Below, piece after piece: positions 1-8,450 of a DNA stretch of 64,000 bases (position 1 is the first letter of the stretch; each line of letters begins with the position of its first letter). The translations under genes were made by a program, and so were the position numbers. The stretch is from Leptospira ilyithenensis (GTDB lineage: Bacteria; Spirochaetota; Leptospiria; Leptospirales; Leptospiraceae): contig NZ_RQHV01000061.1 in assembly GCF_004771005.1 (NCBI RefSeq), positions 248,001 to 312,000 on the forward strand, read 5' to 3'. Below the pieces are notes generated by a model that searched no databases, was not told where the DNA came from, and worked only from the letters and a program-made list of their open reading frames with translations.

Positions 1-810
1 TTTTTTACTGATTTGAACTTCCATTGTCTTTTCATCCGGCCAGCCAAATTGAAATTTTCGGGAAACAGGTTTGGTTTTGGGAACAGATTTCAAATCAATT
101 AGGAATGTTTCCGAATCCAATCTCTGTAATAGTTTTTTCATGGAAGTGTTTTCTACGATTTTTCCCTGATCAATGATTGCTATGTTTCTGCAAAGAGATT
201 CCGCCTCTTCCAAGTAATGCGTAGTGAGTATGATTGTTTTTCCTTTGGAGTTGAGTTCAGTCAGGAATTCCCACATGGAACGTCGGACTTCAATATCCAC
301 TCCTGCGGTCGGTTCATCCAAAATCAGTAAATCCGGTTCGTGAACCAATGCTCGCGCGATCATGAGTCTACGTTTCATTCCCCCGGAAAGTTGGCCGGCC
401 GGGGATTTTCTTTTTTCGTATAACGAAAGTTTTTCCAGGTAATATTCCGATCTTTCCTTTGCAATCTTCAATGGAATTCCGTAATAACCTGCTTGATTGA
501 TTATGATCTGGCTTATCGTTTCGAAGATTCCGAAATTGAATTCCTGAGGAACGATTCCAAGATAGGTTTTTGCTTTTTCCTGTTCTTCATCTATGTCGAG
601 TCCGAAGATTTTCACCTTTCCTTTCGATTTTGTAATGAGAGAACTTAAGATTCCTATGACCGTGGATTTTCCTGCACCATTGGGACCTAGGAGTGCGAAA
701 AAATCCCCTTTCTCTACTTTTAAATCTACTGAGTTCAATGCTTTCACACCTGTCTTGTAGGTTTTTTCCAAACCTTGGATGTCGATTGCATACGTTTCGT
801 TTGATTTCAT
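1..810 (-). CDS. ABC transporter ATP-binding protein (partial, cut by left edge)
   Basis: This reads as the nucleotide-binding subunit of an ABC-2 type exporter; the substrate cannot be told from the sequence. The first 270 codons are present and the frame is still open at base 1. Visible motifs are Walker A GPNGAGKST at about residues 42-50, the signature LSGGMKRR at 141-148, Walker B LLILDEPT at 161-168, and the switch histidine in TTHYLEEA near residue 198. The order and spacing match the drug/antibiotic-exporter (CcmA/DrrA-like) class. The ATG at 810 lies five bases after the trhO stop, so it is probably the third gene of an lpd-like/trhO/ABC operon. The membrane permease is expected beyond the left edge. 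The family is certain; the transported molecule is unknown. Confidence 0.93.
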   Translation of the reverse strand, partial: MKSNETYAIDIQGLEKTYKTGVKALNSVDLKVEKGDFFALLGPNGAGKSTVIGILSSLITKSKGKVKIFGLDIDEEQEKAKTYLGIVPQEFNFGIFETISQIIINQAGYYGIPLKIAKERSEYYLEKLSLYEKRKSPAGQLSGGMKRRLMIARALVHEPDLLILDEPTAGVDIEVRRSMWEFLTELNSKGKTIILTTHYLEEAESLCRNIAIIDQGKIVENTSMKKLLQRLDSETFLIDLKSVPKTKPVSRKFQFGWPDEKTMEVQISKK

Positions 811-815
811 GTTTG

Positions 816-1847
816 TTATTTGCCTACTAGTTTTCGTGTTAGGTGGTGCGTCGGATAAAGATGCCTTCTGCCGGATTTGCGAAGTAATTTTTGTTCTTCG
901 GTAGGAAGCTTTGCGATGGATTTACATTCTTCGGAGCAACAGTTTTCCATTTTTTCCTGACAAGAAGGGCATTGAACGAATAATACATGGCATCCTAAAT
1001 TGGCGCAGTTGGCATGTCTATCGGAAGGATTTCCGCATTGATAGCAAACGGTAAGAATATCCGAAGTGATTTTTTCTCCCAATCGATCATCAAATACGAA
1101 GTTTTTTCCTTTGAACTTGGACTGTAACCCTCGTTCTTCGATCTCTTTTGCATACGAAATAATTCCGCCTCTGAGTTGATGGACTTTTTCAAATCCTTTG
1201 TGTTTCAAATAGGCACTTGCTTTTTCACAACGGATTCCTCCGGTGCAATAGAGTAGGATTTTTTTGTCTTTTTCTTCTTTTAAAATATCTTCTACCATCG
1301 GTAGTTCTTCCCGAAAGGTTCCTGCGTCGGGGAGAATTGCATTTTCGAAATGACCGACCTCCGATTCGTAATTGTTTCGCATATCTACAATGATGACACC
1401 AGGTTCATCAAGTGTTTTGTGAAATTCCAAAGGAGATAAGTGGGTTCCCACATCGGATGCGTTGAATGTAGAATCGTCCAGTCCGTCAGCAACTACCTTG
1501 TTTTTAACTTTGATGGCAAGCTTCAAAAAAGATTCTTTTTTATCTTCCACAGCATCATTAAAATAAATTCCTGATAGTTCGGGAATGGAATCAATGAGTG
1601 TTCTTAAACGTCCATATTCATCTACTGGAACGGAGACTTGTGCATTGATACCTTCATGAGCGAGATAGATTCTTCCCAATGTTCCGAGTTCAAACAAAGA
1701 TTCATACAGAGAATCTCTGAATTCTTTAGGGTTCCCAATTAGAACGTATCTGTAAAAAGAAAGAACTCTTCTTTCTCTAGGGTCGGAAAGCACCTGTTTT
1801 AATAATGTTTCTTTGTCGTAACGGTTGCAGAGTTGTTTTTTAGACAT
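816..1847 (-). CDS. trhO: tRNA uridine(34) hydroxylase TrhO (rhodanese-like, YceA family)
   Basis: TrhO proteins hydroxylate uridine at the wobble position 34 of certain tRNAs, a prephenate-independent route to 5-hydroxyuridine. The 343-residue protein has the typical N-terminal ferredoxin-like domain (motif GRIYLAHEGINAQ near 58-70), a central rhodanese domain with the active-site loop YCTGGIRC whose catalytic Cys is about residue 201, and a Cys-rich C-terminal tail (at least eight Cys between about 270 and 310) as in other family members. Its ATG overlaps the stop of the upstream flavoprotein gene by one base (TAATG), pointing to translational coupling. Older annotations call this family rhodanese-related sulfurtransferase or UPF0176. 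Confidence 0.93.
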   Translation of the reverse strand: MSKKQLCNRYDKETLLKQVLSDPRERRVLSFYRYVLIGNPKEFRDSLYESLFELGTLGRIYLAHEGINAQVSVPVDEYGRLRTLIDSIPELSGIYFNDAVEDKKESFLKLAIKVKNKVVADGLDDSTFNASDVGTHLSPLEFHKTLDEPGVIIVDMRNNYESEVGHFENAILPDAGTFREELPMVEDILKEEKDKKILLYCTGGIRCEKASAYLKHKGFEKVHQLRGGIISYAKEIEERGLQSKFKGKNFVFDDRLGEKITSDILTVCYQCGNPSDRHANCANLGCHVLFVQCPSCQEKMENCCSEECKSIAKLPTEEQKLLRKSGRRHLYPTHHLTRKLVGK

Positions 1848-3232
1848 TAGTATCCCTTCTCTTTGATACGTTCTTCTTTTGCTTTACGAAATGCATTTCT
1901 TACGATTTCAGGCAGTGCCGGATGTATATAGATCATTCTTAACATCTGATCCAAGTTAGCTTTTAGACTCATCGCCAAAATCAATTGGTGGATCATGTCG
2001 CTCGCTTCGTCACCGATGATATGTGCACCGAGAATGGTTTCCGTTTCTTTATCAATTAATACTTTTACAAATCCTACTTCCGACATTCTAGCCATTCCCA
2101 TGGCGGAGGAAGAATAACGGTTCACTCCTTTCCAAAAAGGAATCTTTTTTTCGATGAGCTCTTCTTCCGTAAGTCCTACAGTTGCAATCTGAGGATGAGT
2201 GAATACCGCCCCCGGAACGGGAGGATAATCTATTTTTGTTTTTTTCCTATCAACGATCAGGGTTTGGAAGAGATGTTCTCCTTCGAAATTGGCAGTATGA
2301 CGGAAAAAATATCTGCCGATCACATCACCAAACGCGTATACTTCGGGAGAATGGGTTTCCAGATATTCGTCTACTTTGATAAATCCTCTGGGGTCCAATT
2401 CTATACCGGTACGTTCTATTCCCAAATCATCCGTATTGGGACGAACCCCGGTTGCGATCAAAAGTTTTTCAAAAGATTTTGAATAGGAGTTTCCGTTTTT
2501 ATCTTTGCCGGTAAGTGTAAAGATATTGTTTTCAAAACTGATTTTTTGAATTTGAAAATGATCGTTAATCGGATAAGGGGGATGTTTTTCGAACTCTTCT
2601 CTGATTTCGGAATCGACAGAGCTTAAAATTTTACCTCTGGTAAAACCTTCGACCGATGCTCCATAGGCTTTGTATGCCGATCCGAGTTCCAATGCAATAT
2701 AGCCCGCGCCGATGACCGCAAGCGACTTAGGTAAAGATTCCGGGCGAAGCGCTTCTCTGGATGTCCAATAAGGAGCACCATCTAATCCTTGTATATCGGG
2801 AATATTCGGTCTTGTTCCTACGGTAACAAAGATATGTTTTGCAGTGAAAGTTTCTCCGTTTGCCTCTATGACTTTATCCGAAACAAACCGGGCGTAATAA
2901 GGGTAATAATCTATATAGGGATTTTTTTTATAAGCAACAGGAATGGAATGGGAATCCGCGTCCACAGTCTCTGACACTCGTTTGACGATGGCAGAAAAAT
3001 CTGCCTTGGGCTTAGAGTCAAAATAAAGAGGAAATTTGGAACTATCTTCCGAGAAACGGATGATCTCTGTCGGATAAATCAGCATTTTAGAGGGGATGCA
3101 ACCTCGGTTTAGGCAAGTTCCGCCGGGAGATTCTTTTTCGAACGCGGCAACTTTTAACCCCAGTTTGGAAGGAGGAGTGACCAATTTTGTCCCACCACCT
3201 GTTCCAATGACAATGATGTCGTATTCTTTCAT
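1847..3232 (-). CDS. Dihydrolipoyl dehydrogenase-like pyridine nucleotide-disulfide oxidoreductase
   Basis: A class I flavoprotein disulfide reductase of 461 residues. The redox-active pair is in GGTCLNRGCIPSK (Cys40 and Cys45), an internal NAD(P)-binding motif GAGYIALELGS lies near residue 175, the second FAD motif ends in YAFGDV near 300, and the C-terminal His-Glu pair is in HPALPEIVRNAF near 442-447. These are hallmarks of dihydrolipoyl dehydrogenase, the E3 of 2-oxoacid dehydrogenase complexes, but mycothione-reductase-like and other paralogues share them. The first FAD motif, GTGGGTKL, departs a little from the usual GxGxxG. It is about 18 kb from the pyruvate dehydrogenase E1/E2 genes, so its role as E3 of that complex is inferred. 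It is the first gene of a three-gene minus-strand operon. Confidence 0.85.
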   Translation of the reverse strand: MKEYDIIVIGTGGGTKLVTPPSKLGLKVAAFEKESPGGTCLNRGCIPSKMLIYPTEIIRFSEDSSKFPLYFDSKPKADFSAIVKRVSETVDADSHSIPVAYKKNPYIDYYPYYARFVSDKVIEANGETFTAKHIFVTVGTRPNIPDIQGLDGAPYWTSREALRPESLPKSLAVIGAGYIALELGSAYKAYGASVEGFTRGKILSSVDSEIREEFEKHPPYPINDHFQIQKISFENNIFTLTGKDKNGNSYSKSFEKLLIATGVRPNTDDLGIERTGIELDPRGFIKVDEYLETHSPEVYAFGDVIGRYFFRHTANFEGEHLFQTLIVDRKKTKIDYPPVPGAVFTHPQIATVGLTEEELIEKKIPFWKGVNRYSSSAMGMARMSEVGFVKVLIDKETETILGAHIIGDEASDMIHQLILAMSLKANLDQMLRMIYIHPALPEIVRNAFRKAKEERIKEKGY

Positions 3233-3530
3233 GCCTTTGTTCCAGGATTCGAATATGGATGTTTTCTGTAAATGAAGCTAAAACTGATCTGGTGAAAAAT
3301 CAAAGGGAAGAGAGATTCGGTTTTCTCTGTGGGGACCGAAATTTTGCTTTTTGCTCTATTTTGGGGTAAATATAGTCACTTTAGTGAAAAAATATTCATT
3401 AAAACAGAATATTTCTAGTAAATTTCTATTATATTTCAAAAATTGCATAATTAGAATCTTTTCGGTTAGAACTATTTTTGGTATTTCGGGAAATTTTCCT
3501 TACAGATTCCTTTTTCTCCCGAGGCAAAAC
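3233..3530. promoter_or_regulatory. AT-rich divergent intergenic region with inverted repeats
   Basis: This 298-base gap separates the divergent flavoprotein and DUF819 genes. It contains an inverted repeat with 8-base arms (AAATATTC at 3390-3397, GAATATTT at 3407-3414) and a small palindrome TCACTTTAGTGA at 3376-3387. Either could be an operator or part of a promoter, but no clear -35/-10 pair stands out. A GAGG Shine-Dalgarno at 3521-3524 supports the downstream start at 3531. The upstream in-frame codons from 3351 look non-coding. Confidence 0.4.
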
Positions 3531-4679
3531 ATGGAAGTCATTTTCAGCACTATTAAAATTTTAATCATCTTACTTGTCTTAGTCGGATTTCCGAAAATTG
3601 CCTATTTGCTTGCAAACCGTCACCGTTTTTTCAAAATACTAGGGCCGGTGATTCTTTGTTACGCGGCAGGAATTTTAATAGGAAATATCTTTCCATCCGG
3701 TTTCTGGCCCGGCAAGATTCCCGAACTCGTTGCCGATCTTTCCATTCCGCTTGCTATTCCTTTATTACTTGCTTCTACCGATTTTTTGTACGGAATCAAA
3801 AATGCAAAAACGGCGCTCATTTCTTTTACACTTTCTTCGCTCGCTGTTGTTATTTCTACCTTACTCGTTGCCCGTTTTCTGGGTTATCTTCACCCTGAGT
3901 CCGATAAAATCGCAGGGATGTTGGCAGGATTGTATACCGGAGGCACTCCGAATCTAAATGCTCTGGGACACGCACTTGATACGAACAGGTCCACAATCGT
4001 GCTCGTAAACACTGTTGATGTGTTAGTCGGTGGAACCTATCTTGTTTTTTTGCTAAGTTTTTCCAAAAGATTTTTTTCTCAATTTTTGAAACCGGAGCCG
4101 GAGATAGAAAATTCACATTCGCTTGTCCCCGAACTTTCCCAAGAAGAGAATAGTTTCAAAGGATCTGTGGAAAGATTTTTAATTGGATTTGCCTTATCTG
4201 CGATCGGATTCGGGATTTCAGTGGGGATTTCCATTCTACTTGCAGGTAAATTGCATGCCCCTATCATTTTGTTCGGAATTACAAGTTGGGGGATAGGAAT
4301 TTCTTTTGTGAAAAAAATTCGGGTACTTCGAACATTTCCCTTCGGTAGTTATCTGATCCTGATTTTTTCCGTTGCGGTGGGAGCACTTGCCGATTTCAGA
4401 AGTTTGGTGACCGACGCTCCGGGAGTGATCCTATTTGTCGCAAGTACGATGTTCGGTGCCATTCTGATTCATTTGCTTTTGGGAATTTTATTTAAAATTC
4501 CCGCGGATACTTGGATCATCACTTCTGTTTCCAGTATTTACGGCCCTGCATTTGTGCCTTCGGTGACTCAAGCGATTGAAGGAAAAGAAGGGATATTACT
4601 TTCCGGAATCATTACGGGCCTTATCGGTTATGGAGTGGGAAATTATCTAGGTTTGGCGATTCACGCAGTCTTACAATAA
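3531..4679 (+). CDS. DUF819 family integral membrane protein
   Basis: A 382-residue polytopic inner-membrane protein with about ten hydrophobic segments. It matches the DUF819 (YjcL-like) family by its overall length, by the Gly/Pro-rich LYTGGTPNLNALGHAL segment near residues 137-152, and by the C-terminal stretch with SSIYGPAFVPSVTQAI. The two related halves resemble carrier folds, and the family is often described as putative transporters without a proven substrate. The open frame extends back to 3351, but the ATG at 3531 has a GAGG ribosome site six bases upstream and starts directly at the first hydrophobic helix, so it is the better start. It stands alone, convergent with the SDR gene across a terminator-like hairpin. 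Confidence 0.85.
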   Translation: MEVIFSTIKILIILLVLVGFPKIAYLLANRHRFFKILGPVILCYAAGILIGNIFPSGFWPGKIPELVADLSIPLAIPLLLASTDFLYGIKNAKTALISFTLSSLAVVISTLLVARFLGYLHPESDKIAGMLAGLYTGGTPNLNALGHALDTNRSTIVLVNTVDVLVGGTYLVFLLSFSKRFFSQFLKPEPEIENSHSLVPELSQEENSFKGSVERFLIGFALSAIGFGISVGISILLAGKLHAPIILFGITSWGIGISFVKKIRVLRTFPFGSYLILIFSVAVGALADFRSLVTDAPGVILFVASTMFGAILIHLLLGILFKIPADTWIITSVSSIYGPAFVPSVTQAIEGKEGILLSGIITGLIGYGVGNYLGLAIHAVLQ

Positions 4680-4710
4680 ACAAAGAGAATTCCGTTTCTT
4701 CGTTTATTGT
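4673..4710. terminator. Bidirectional terminator-like hairpin
   Basis: A stem with arms ACAATAAAC (4673-4681) and GTTTATTGT (4702-4710), extended inward by an AAGA/TTCT pairing after one mismatch. It overlaps the DUF819 stop codon and lies in the convergent gap to the SDR gene. It is AT-rich, so its strength is uncertain. Confidence 0.5.
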
Positions 4711-4740
4711 ATGTAAGCTTTTAGAATTTGTGATTTGTTA

Positions 4741-5532
4741 TCAAATCGACTTGATGACCCCTCCATCCACACGAACGGCTGATCCGTTGATCATGGATGC
4801 TTTTTCACTTGCGAGAAAAACCACAACATCCGCAATCTCTTCCGGTTTTGCAAATCTTTGGTTGATGGAAGAGGGGCGGTTTTCCCTGATAAAGTCATTC
4901 GCCATGTCTTTGTCGGATTTGCCGGAATTCACCGCCAAACTATGAATAAACTGTTCTACTCCTTCGGAAAGTGTAGGGCCGGGAAGGATCGAATTTACCG
5001 TGACATTGGTTCCTTTGCAGAGTTCGGCACTTCCCCTTGCAATGGAAAGTTGTGCAGTTTTACTCATTCCGTAGTGCACCATTTCAACCGGGATATTGAT
5101 TGCGGATTCGCTTGAGATAAAAATCACTCTTCCCCAATTTCTTTTTATCATTCCTTTCAGATAGATTTGTGTAAGCCTCGCTCCGCTGAGCACATTCGTT
5201 TCATAGATTTGTGTCCAATCTTCTCTAGTGATTTCAAAGAAAGATTTCGGCTCGAAGAAACCTGCGTTATTAATCAATACATCTACTTCCCCGATCTTTG
5301 CCTGTAAATGGGATATCCCTTCTTCTGTTGATACGTTTCCCACTGCTTCTAAAAAAGTTCCTTTCGGAACCGATTGTTTCAGCCCTTTGATAGCTTGGTC
5401 CACCGCTTCTTCGGTCCTGCCGTTCACATAGACAACACTTCCTTCTCTTCCGAATCCTTCTGCGATTTTAAAACCGATTCCTTTGCTCGAACCGGTAATC
5501 AGAACTTTTTTGTCTTTTAATCCTAAGTCCAT
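4741..5532 (-). CDS. SDR family NAD(P)-dependent oxidoreductase
   Basis: A 263-residue classical short-chain dehydrogenase/reductase. The cofactor-binding turn is TGSSKGIG (residues 13-20), the structural NNAG motif is at 87-90, and the catalytic set is Ser near 139-140, Tyr153 and Lys157 in YGMSK. The C-terminus VRVDGGVIKSI is typical of the family. The substrate is unknown. It lies 15 bases downstream of the alcohol-dehydrogenase-like gene and is probably co-transcribed with it under the divergent LysR regulator, which suggests a joint role in handling a carbonyl or quinone compound. Confidence 0.92.
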   Translation of the reverse strand: MDLGLKDKKVLITGSSKGIGFKIAEGFGREGSVVYVNGRTEEAVDQAIKGLKQSVPKGTFLEAVGNVSTEEGISHLQAKIGEVDVLINNAGFFEPKSFFEITREDWTQIYETNVLSGARLTQIYLKGMIKRNWGRVIFISSESAINIPVEMVHYGMSKTAQLSIARGSAELCKGTNVTVNSILPGPTLSEGVEQFIHSLAVNSGKSDKDMANDFIRENRPSSINQRFAKPEEIADVVVFLASEKASMINGSAVRVDGGVIKSI

Positions 5533-5547
5533 TTTCTAACTCCTTAT

Positions 5548-6555
5548 TTATTTCAGTCCGCCTAAAACTATTTTTCCTATCACATTCCCTTCTAACAATA
5601 GTTTGTGTGCCGATTCCAGATTTTCCTCGGTCATGTCACCTAAATCAATGGTTTGGGTGGATTTGATTTTGCCCTTGTCGACGAGAGATCCGACTTCGGT
5701 TAGTAACTTCTGTTGTTCGATTCTGTCTGCCGTTTGGAATAGGGATCTGGTAAACATAAACTCATTGAGAAAGCCCGCACTTTTTTGTTTAAGAGAATTC
5801 AAATCCAAAGGATATTTTGTCTCTACGATGGAACAAATATTCCCAAAAGGAAGTATCGCCTTTGCCATATTGGAATAATGCATATCCGTATCATTGAAAC
5901 ACAAAATCTCGTCCGCGCCTTCGATGCCTTTCTCTTTTAACTGCTCTGAAAAATCAATTCTATAATCAATGATCGTATCCGCTCCGAGGGATTTAACCCA
6001 ATCTCCGGATTCCTTTCTGCCAGCTGTCACAATCACTTTGGACTTGGTCATCTGCTTTAAAATCTGAATGGCGATGGATCCTACTCCTCCTGCGCCGCCT
6101 ACGATCAGAATGTTTTTTTCCGACGCCCTGTCCAATTTCAGTTTGTGAAAAATCGCTTCAAAAGCGGTAATCGTTGTTAGCGGAAGTGCGGCTGCTTCCT
6201 TGTAGGAAAGTGTTTTCGGTTTTTCTGAAACCAAAAATTCATCCACGATATGAAACTTCGAGTTTCCGCCAGGGCGCTGAATCGCTCCCGCATAATACAC
6301 ATCCATCCCTTTGTGTAATGTTTTTACTTCCGAACCTAATTCAACAACCGTTCCACTTACGTCCCAACCCAGGATTCTAGGTCCCGGATTGGTTGCAGAT
6401 AGGGAAGATTTTACTTTATAATCCACCGGATTGACTGAAATCGCTTTGACCTCGACCCGCACATCATGTTCGCCTGGAACTTCTTCTTTCGTATCTCTTT
6501 TTTGAAATATCGTTTTGTTTTGAGCGGGATCAAAAATAGCTGCAATGGAATTCAT
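5548..6555 (-). CDS. Zinc-independent alcohol dehydrogenase/quinone oxidoreductase-like protein
   Basis: A 335-residue medium-chain dehydrogenase of the quinone-oxidoreductase (zeta-crystallin-like) branch, which reduces quinones or enones with NADPH and lacks zinc. The GroES-like N-terminal domain contains VNPVDYKVKS near residues 41-50, and the cofactor motif GGAGGVGS is at 153-160. No Cys/His zinc ligands are seen in the usual places. The frame is open upstream to 6750, but the family-like sequence begins at the ATG at 6555 (MNSIAAIFDP), so that start is used. This ATG overlaps the stop of a short DoxX-like remnant (ATGA). Likely first functional enzyme gene of an operon with the SDR. Confidence 0.88.
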   Translation of the reverse strand: MNSIAAIFDPAQNKTIFQKRDTKEEVPGEHDVRVEVKAISVNPVDYKVKSSLSATNPGPRILGWDVSGTVVELGSEVKTLHKGMDVYYAGAIQRPGGNSKFHIVDEFLVSEKPKTLSYKEAAALPLTTITAFEAIFHKLKLDRASEKNILIVGGAGGVGSIAIQILKQMTKSKVIVTAGRKESGDWVKSLGADTIIDYRIDFSEQLKEKGIEGADEILCFNDTDMHYSNMAKAILPFGNICSIVETKYPLDLNSLKQKSAGFLNEFMFTRSLFQTADRIEQQKLLTEVGSLVDKGKIKSTQTIDLGDMTEENLESAHKLLLEGNVIGKIVLGGLK

Positions 6556-6659
6556 TTGTTTCCCACCCGAACCAGTCCGTGTGCTAGAAGATTGGCACCT
6601 AGTGCAAGTCGCATTACCAAACTGGCGATTTGTAATCCGTTGATATCTTGTATGTTCAT
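6552..6659 (-). pseudogene. Truncated DoxX-like membrane protein remnant (35 codons)
   Basis: Reading the minus strand from the ATG at 6659 gives 35 codons ending at TGA (6552-6554). The peptide contains IASLVMRLALGANLLAHGLVRVG, shown here only as its key stretches LRLALG-like and HGLVR, which resemble the first transmembrane helix of DoxX-family proteins. The family is normally about 130 or more residues, so over 100 are missing and the frame runs straight into the dehydrogenase start through an ATGA overlap. I read it as the N-terminal relic of a DoxX gene deleted between this point and the enzyme gene. It may still be translated and could couple translation to the enzyme gene. The family call rests on one short segment. 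Confidence 0.5.
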
Positions 6660-6721
6660 ATTTTACTCTATTAGAAATGGATTCGTTTTTGTAAAATTTA
6701 AATATACTATTATTTCCAAAG

Positions 6722-6757
6722 TTGACATATTGTATATTAATAGTATACAATATGTCA
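6722..6757. promoter_or_regulatory. Palindromic operator overlapping divergent promoters
   Basis: A perfect inverted repeat with 14-base arms, TGACATATTGTATA at 6723-6736 and TATACAATATGTCA at 6744-6757, around a seven-base centre. The left arm supplies a TTGACA -35 (6722-6727) and the right arm a TATACA -10 (6744-6749) with 16-base spacing for the lysR gene. By symmetry the minus strand carries a similar promoter for the enzyme operon. A regulator bound here would cover both promoters. The LysR protein encoded next to it is the obvious candidate. Confidence 0.75.
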
Positions 6758-6767
6758 TTGAATTCTT

Positions 6768-7664
6768 ATGAAAATCCGAGATATAGAAGATCTGTTTGCC
6801 TTTTCCTATGTTTTTGAAGAGAGAAGCTTTACCAAGGCGGCGAAAAAGTTGGGAGTTACTAAGGCGGCTGTTGCCAAACGAATCGCTTCTTTGGAATTGG
6901 AATGGAATACACAGCTTTTCCGAAGAAGCACCCGTATTGTGATGCCTACTGATGAAGGGAATTCGATTTATAGAAATGTGCAAACCGTTTTGGATTCGGT
7001 AAAAGACTTGGAAGCAAGTTTTGCCGGATCAGAGGAGATGGAGGGGAATCTTCGGATTACTTGTGCTGCGGCTCTCGCAAATCGGTTTGTGGCGGAAACC
7101 TTGGGACGCTTCCAGGAACTTTATCCGAAAATTAGAATCCAATTGATTGTGACGGATAGTCTTCTGGATTTGGTGGAAGAAAATATAGACATTGCGATTC
7201 GGATTGGAAAAACTCCTGCTGCATCTTTGACTGCCAAAAGATTATTTGCAAATCAGATCAGGGTCGCGGCAACTCCATTCTATTTGCAAACTCACCCGAA
7301 ACCGGAAAAGCCTGAAGATTTATTTCAGCACAATCTTCTGTTTTTGGATATGCACGAAGAAGTTTCTTTTATAAACACCAAACTTTCATTAAAGGATTTA
7401 AAGGACAATCGTAGATTTGTTTCCAATGATGCGGCAAGTCTTATTAAACAAGGGCTTTCGGGAAAAGCCATATTGATCCGCTCTATTTGGGACTTTCAAG
7501 AATACATCCATAGGGGTGAACTGATTCAGATTTTGCCGAATGATCTTTTGGAAAATTTCGGAGATATTTGGATGTTAACACCAATCAGTCGGGTACCCTC
7601 CCGTAGGGTAAAAGGACTGCTCCAATTTTTTGAAGAAGAGACGAATAAAATTTTCAATCTATAA
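6768..7664 (+). CDS. LysR family transcriptional regulator
   Basis: A 298-residue LysR-type regulator. The N-terminal winged helix-turn-helix spans about residues 5-60 (FAYVFEERSF-like segment followed by TKAAKKLGVTKAAVAKRIASLE) and the periplasmic-binding-protein-like effector domain fills residues 90-290. It is transcribed divergently from the DoxX remnant/dehydrogenase/SDR operon, which it probably controls together with its own gene through the palindrome at 6723-6757. The predicted leader is short, about 12 bases, and no clear Shine-Dalgarno is seen. It ends 11 bases inside the 3' end of the convergent endonuclease gene. The effector is unknown. Confidence 0.93.
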   Translation: MKIRDIEDLFAFSYVFEERSFTKAAKKLGVTKAAVAKRIASLELEWNTQLFRRSTRIVMPTDEGNSIYRNVQTVLDSVKDLEASFAGSEEMEGNLRITCAAALANRFVAETLGRFQELYPKIRIQLIVTDSLLDLVEENIDIAIRIGKTPAASLTAKRLFANQIRVAATPFYLQTHPKPEKPEDLFQHNLLFLDMHEEVSFINTKLSLKDLKDNRRFVSNDAASLIKQGLSGKAILIRSIWDFQEYIHRGELIQILPNDLLENFGDIWMLTPISRVPSRRVKGLLQFFEEETNKIFNL

Positions 7665-8439
7665 ACGGATTTCTTCTGCCTTGCGACTTTTCGATCAAGT
7701 CATTTTTTCTGATTTCAAAAGTACTCGGTGGGTCCAGCTTATTCCATTTTTCATATAACGTTCGTTTGTCGAATGGAATGGCGATATTCCATTGTTTTTC
7801 CATATAAAAAAAGATTCGTGCTATATCCCCTCGGATTTCCTCTCTGGGTTCCGCTATTTGATTTTTAAAATCCACTTCGAAATCGCAGGTGCCATAATCT
7901 CTTTTTTCACCTTCTATTTCTCCAAAAAAATAATGAGCACGATCATTGTTAATTTCTCCCGGAACCGGGACAAGATTATGAAGATCTGCTTCGATCAGTT
8001 TGAAGTCGGAGTCCGTTCTTTCGCAACATTTGCGGCCCCTGATTTTTTTACCGGCAAATTCGCAATCTTTTCTGGTCCAACATTCTCTATCCTTCCCAAA
8101 GGAATAAGCCGGAACAATATGTTCCCATTCGATGAGAAATGCTCGCGGACTTGCCGTTCTTGCACTCAGTCCGCAAGAAGTATCAATTCTGAATCGACCG
8201 GCCAATTCTTCATCATCGTCGAATCTGCATCCGCAATAAAAATCGACTCCGACTTTTCTATAGATTCGTTTCAAAACTTTTTTTGCAGTCGGGTAGTCGG
8301 TGATTTCCGTTTTCATTTTTTGATAGTTTTTATCTTTTTTGTCGTGAAACACGGGTTCTTTTTTATCTTCCGCATTTAAAAAGCAGGAAAAAGAAAAGGT
8401 AAAGGAAAAAAGGAATAAACAAATGGATGAAGATTTAAT
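7654..8439 (-). CDS. Secreted endonuclease I family nuclease, probable ATT start
   Basis: The protein belongs to the EndA/NucM endonuclease I family, which are exported non-specific DNA/RNA nucleases of the His-Me finger type. Recognisable are a Cys-rich stretch (FYCGCRF), the catalytic WEHIVPAYSFG, and the metal-binding DLHNLVPVPGEINNDRAH. No ATG precedes the domain in frame except inside it: the first usual start is GTG at 8352, which would remove all export information. Upstream codons give a clear signal peptide with core CLFLFSFTFSFSCF and a cut after LNA. A GAGG box at 8448-8451 sits eight bases before an ATT codon at 8437-8439 (or five before ATC at 8440-8442), so a rare non-AUG start is proposed, giving about 261 residues. 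Confidence 0.8.
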   Translation of the reverse strand: MKSSSICLFLFSFTFSFSCFLNAEDKKEPVFHDKKDKNYQKMKTEITDYPTAKKVLKRIYRKVGVDFYCGCRFDDDEELAGRFRIDTSCGLSARTASPRAFLIEWEHIVPAYSFGKDRECWTRKDCEFAGKKIRGRKCCERTDSDFKLIEADLHNLVPVPGEINNDRAHYFFGEIEGEKRDYGTCDFEVDFKNQIAEPREEIRGDIARIFFYMEKQWNIAIPFDKRTLYEKWNKLDPPSTFEIRKNDLIEKSQGRRNPFID

Positions 8440-8450
8440 GATTTTGTCCT

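Noticed and set aside
7792..8379. A 195-codon open frame antisense to the nuclease gene
   Set aside because: It overlaps the conserved endonuclease I domain and its sequence shows no family features.
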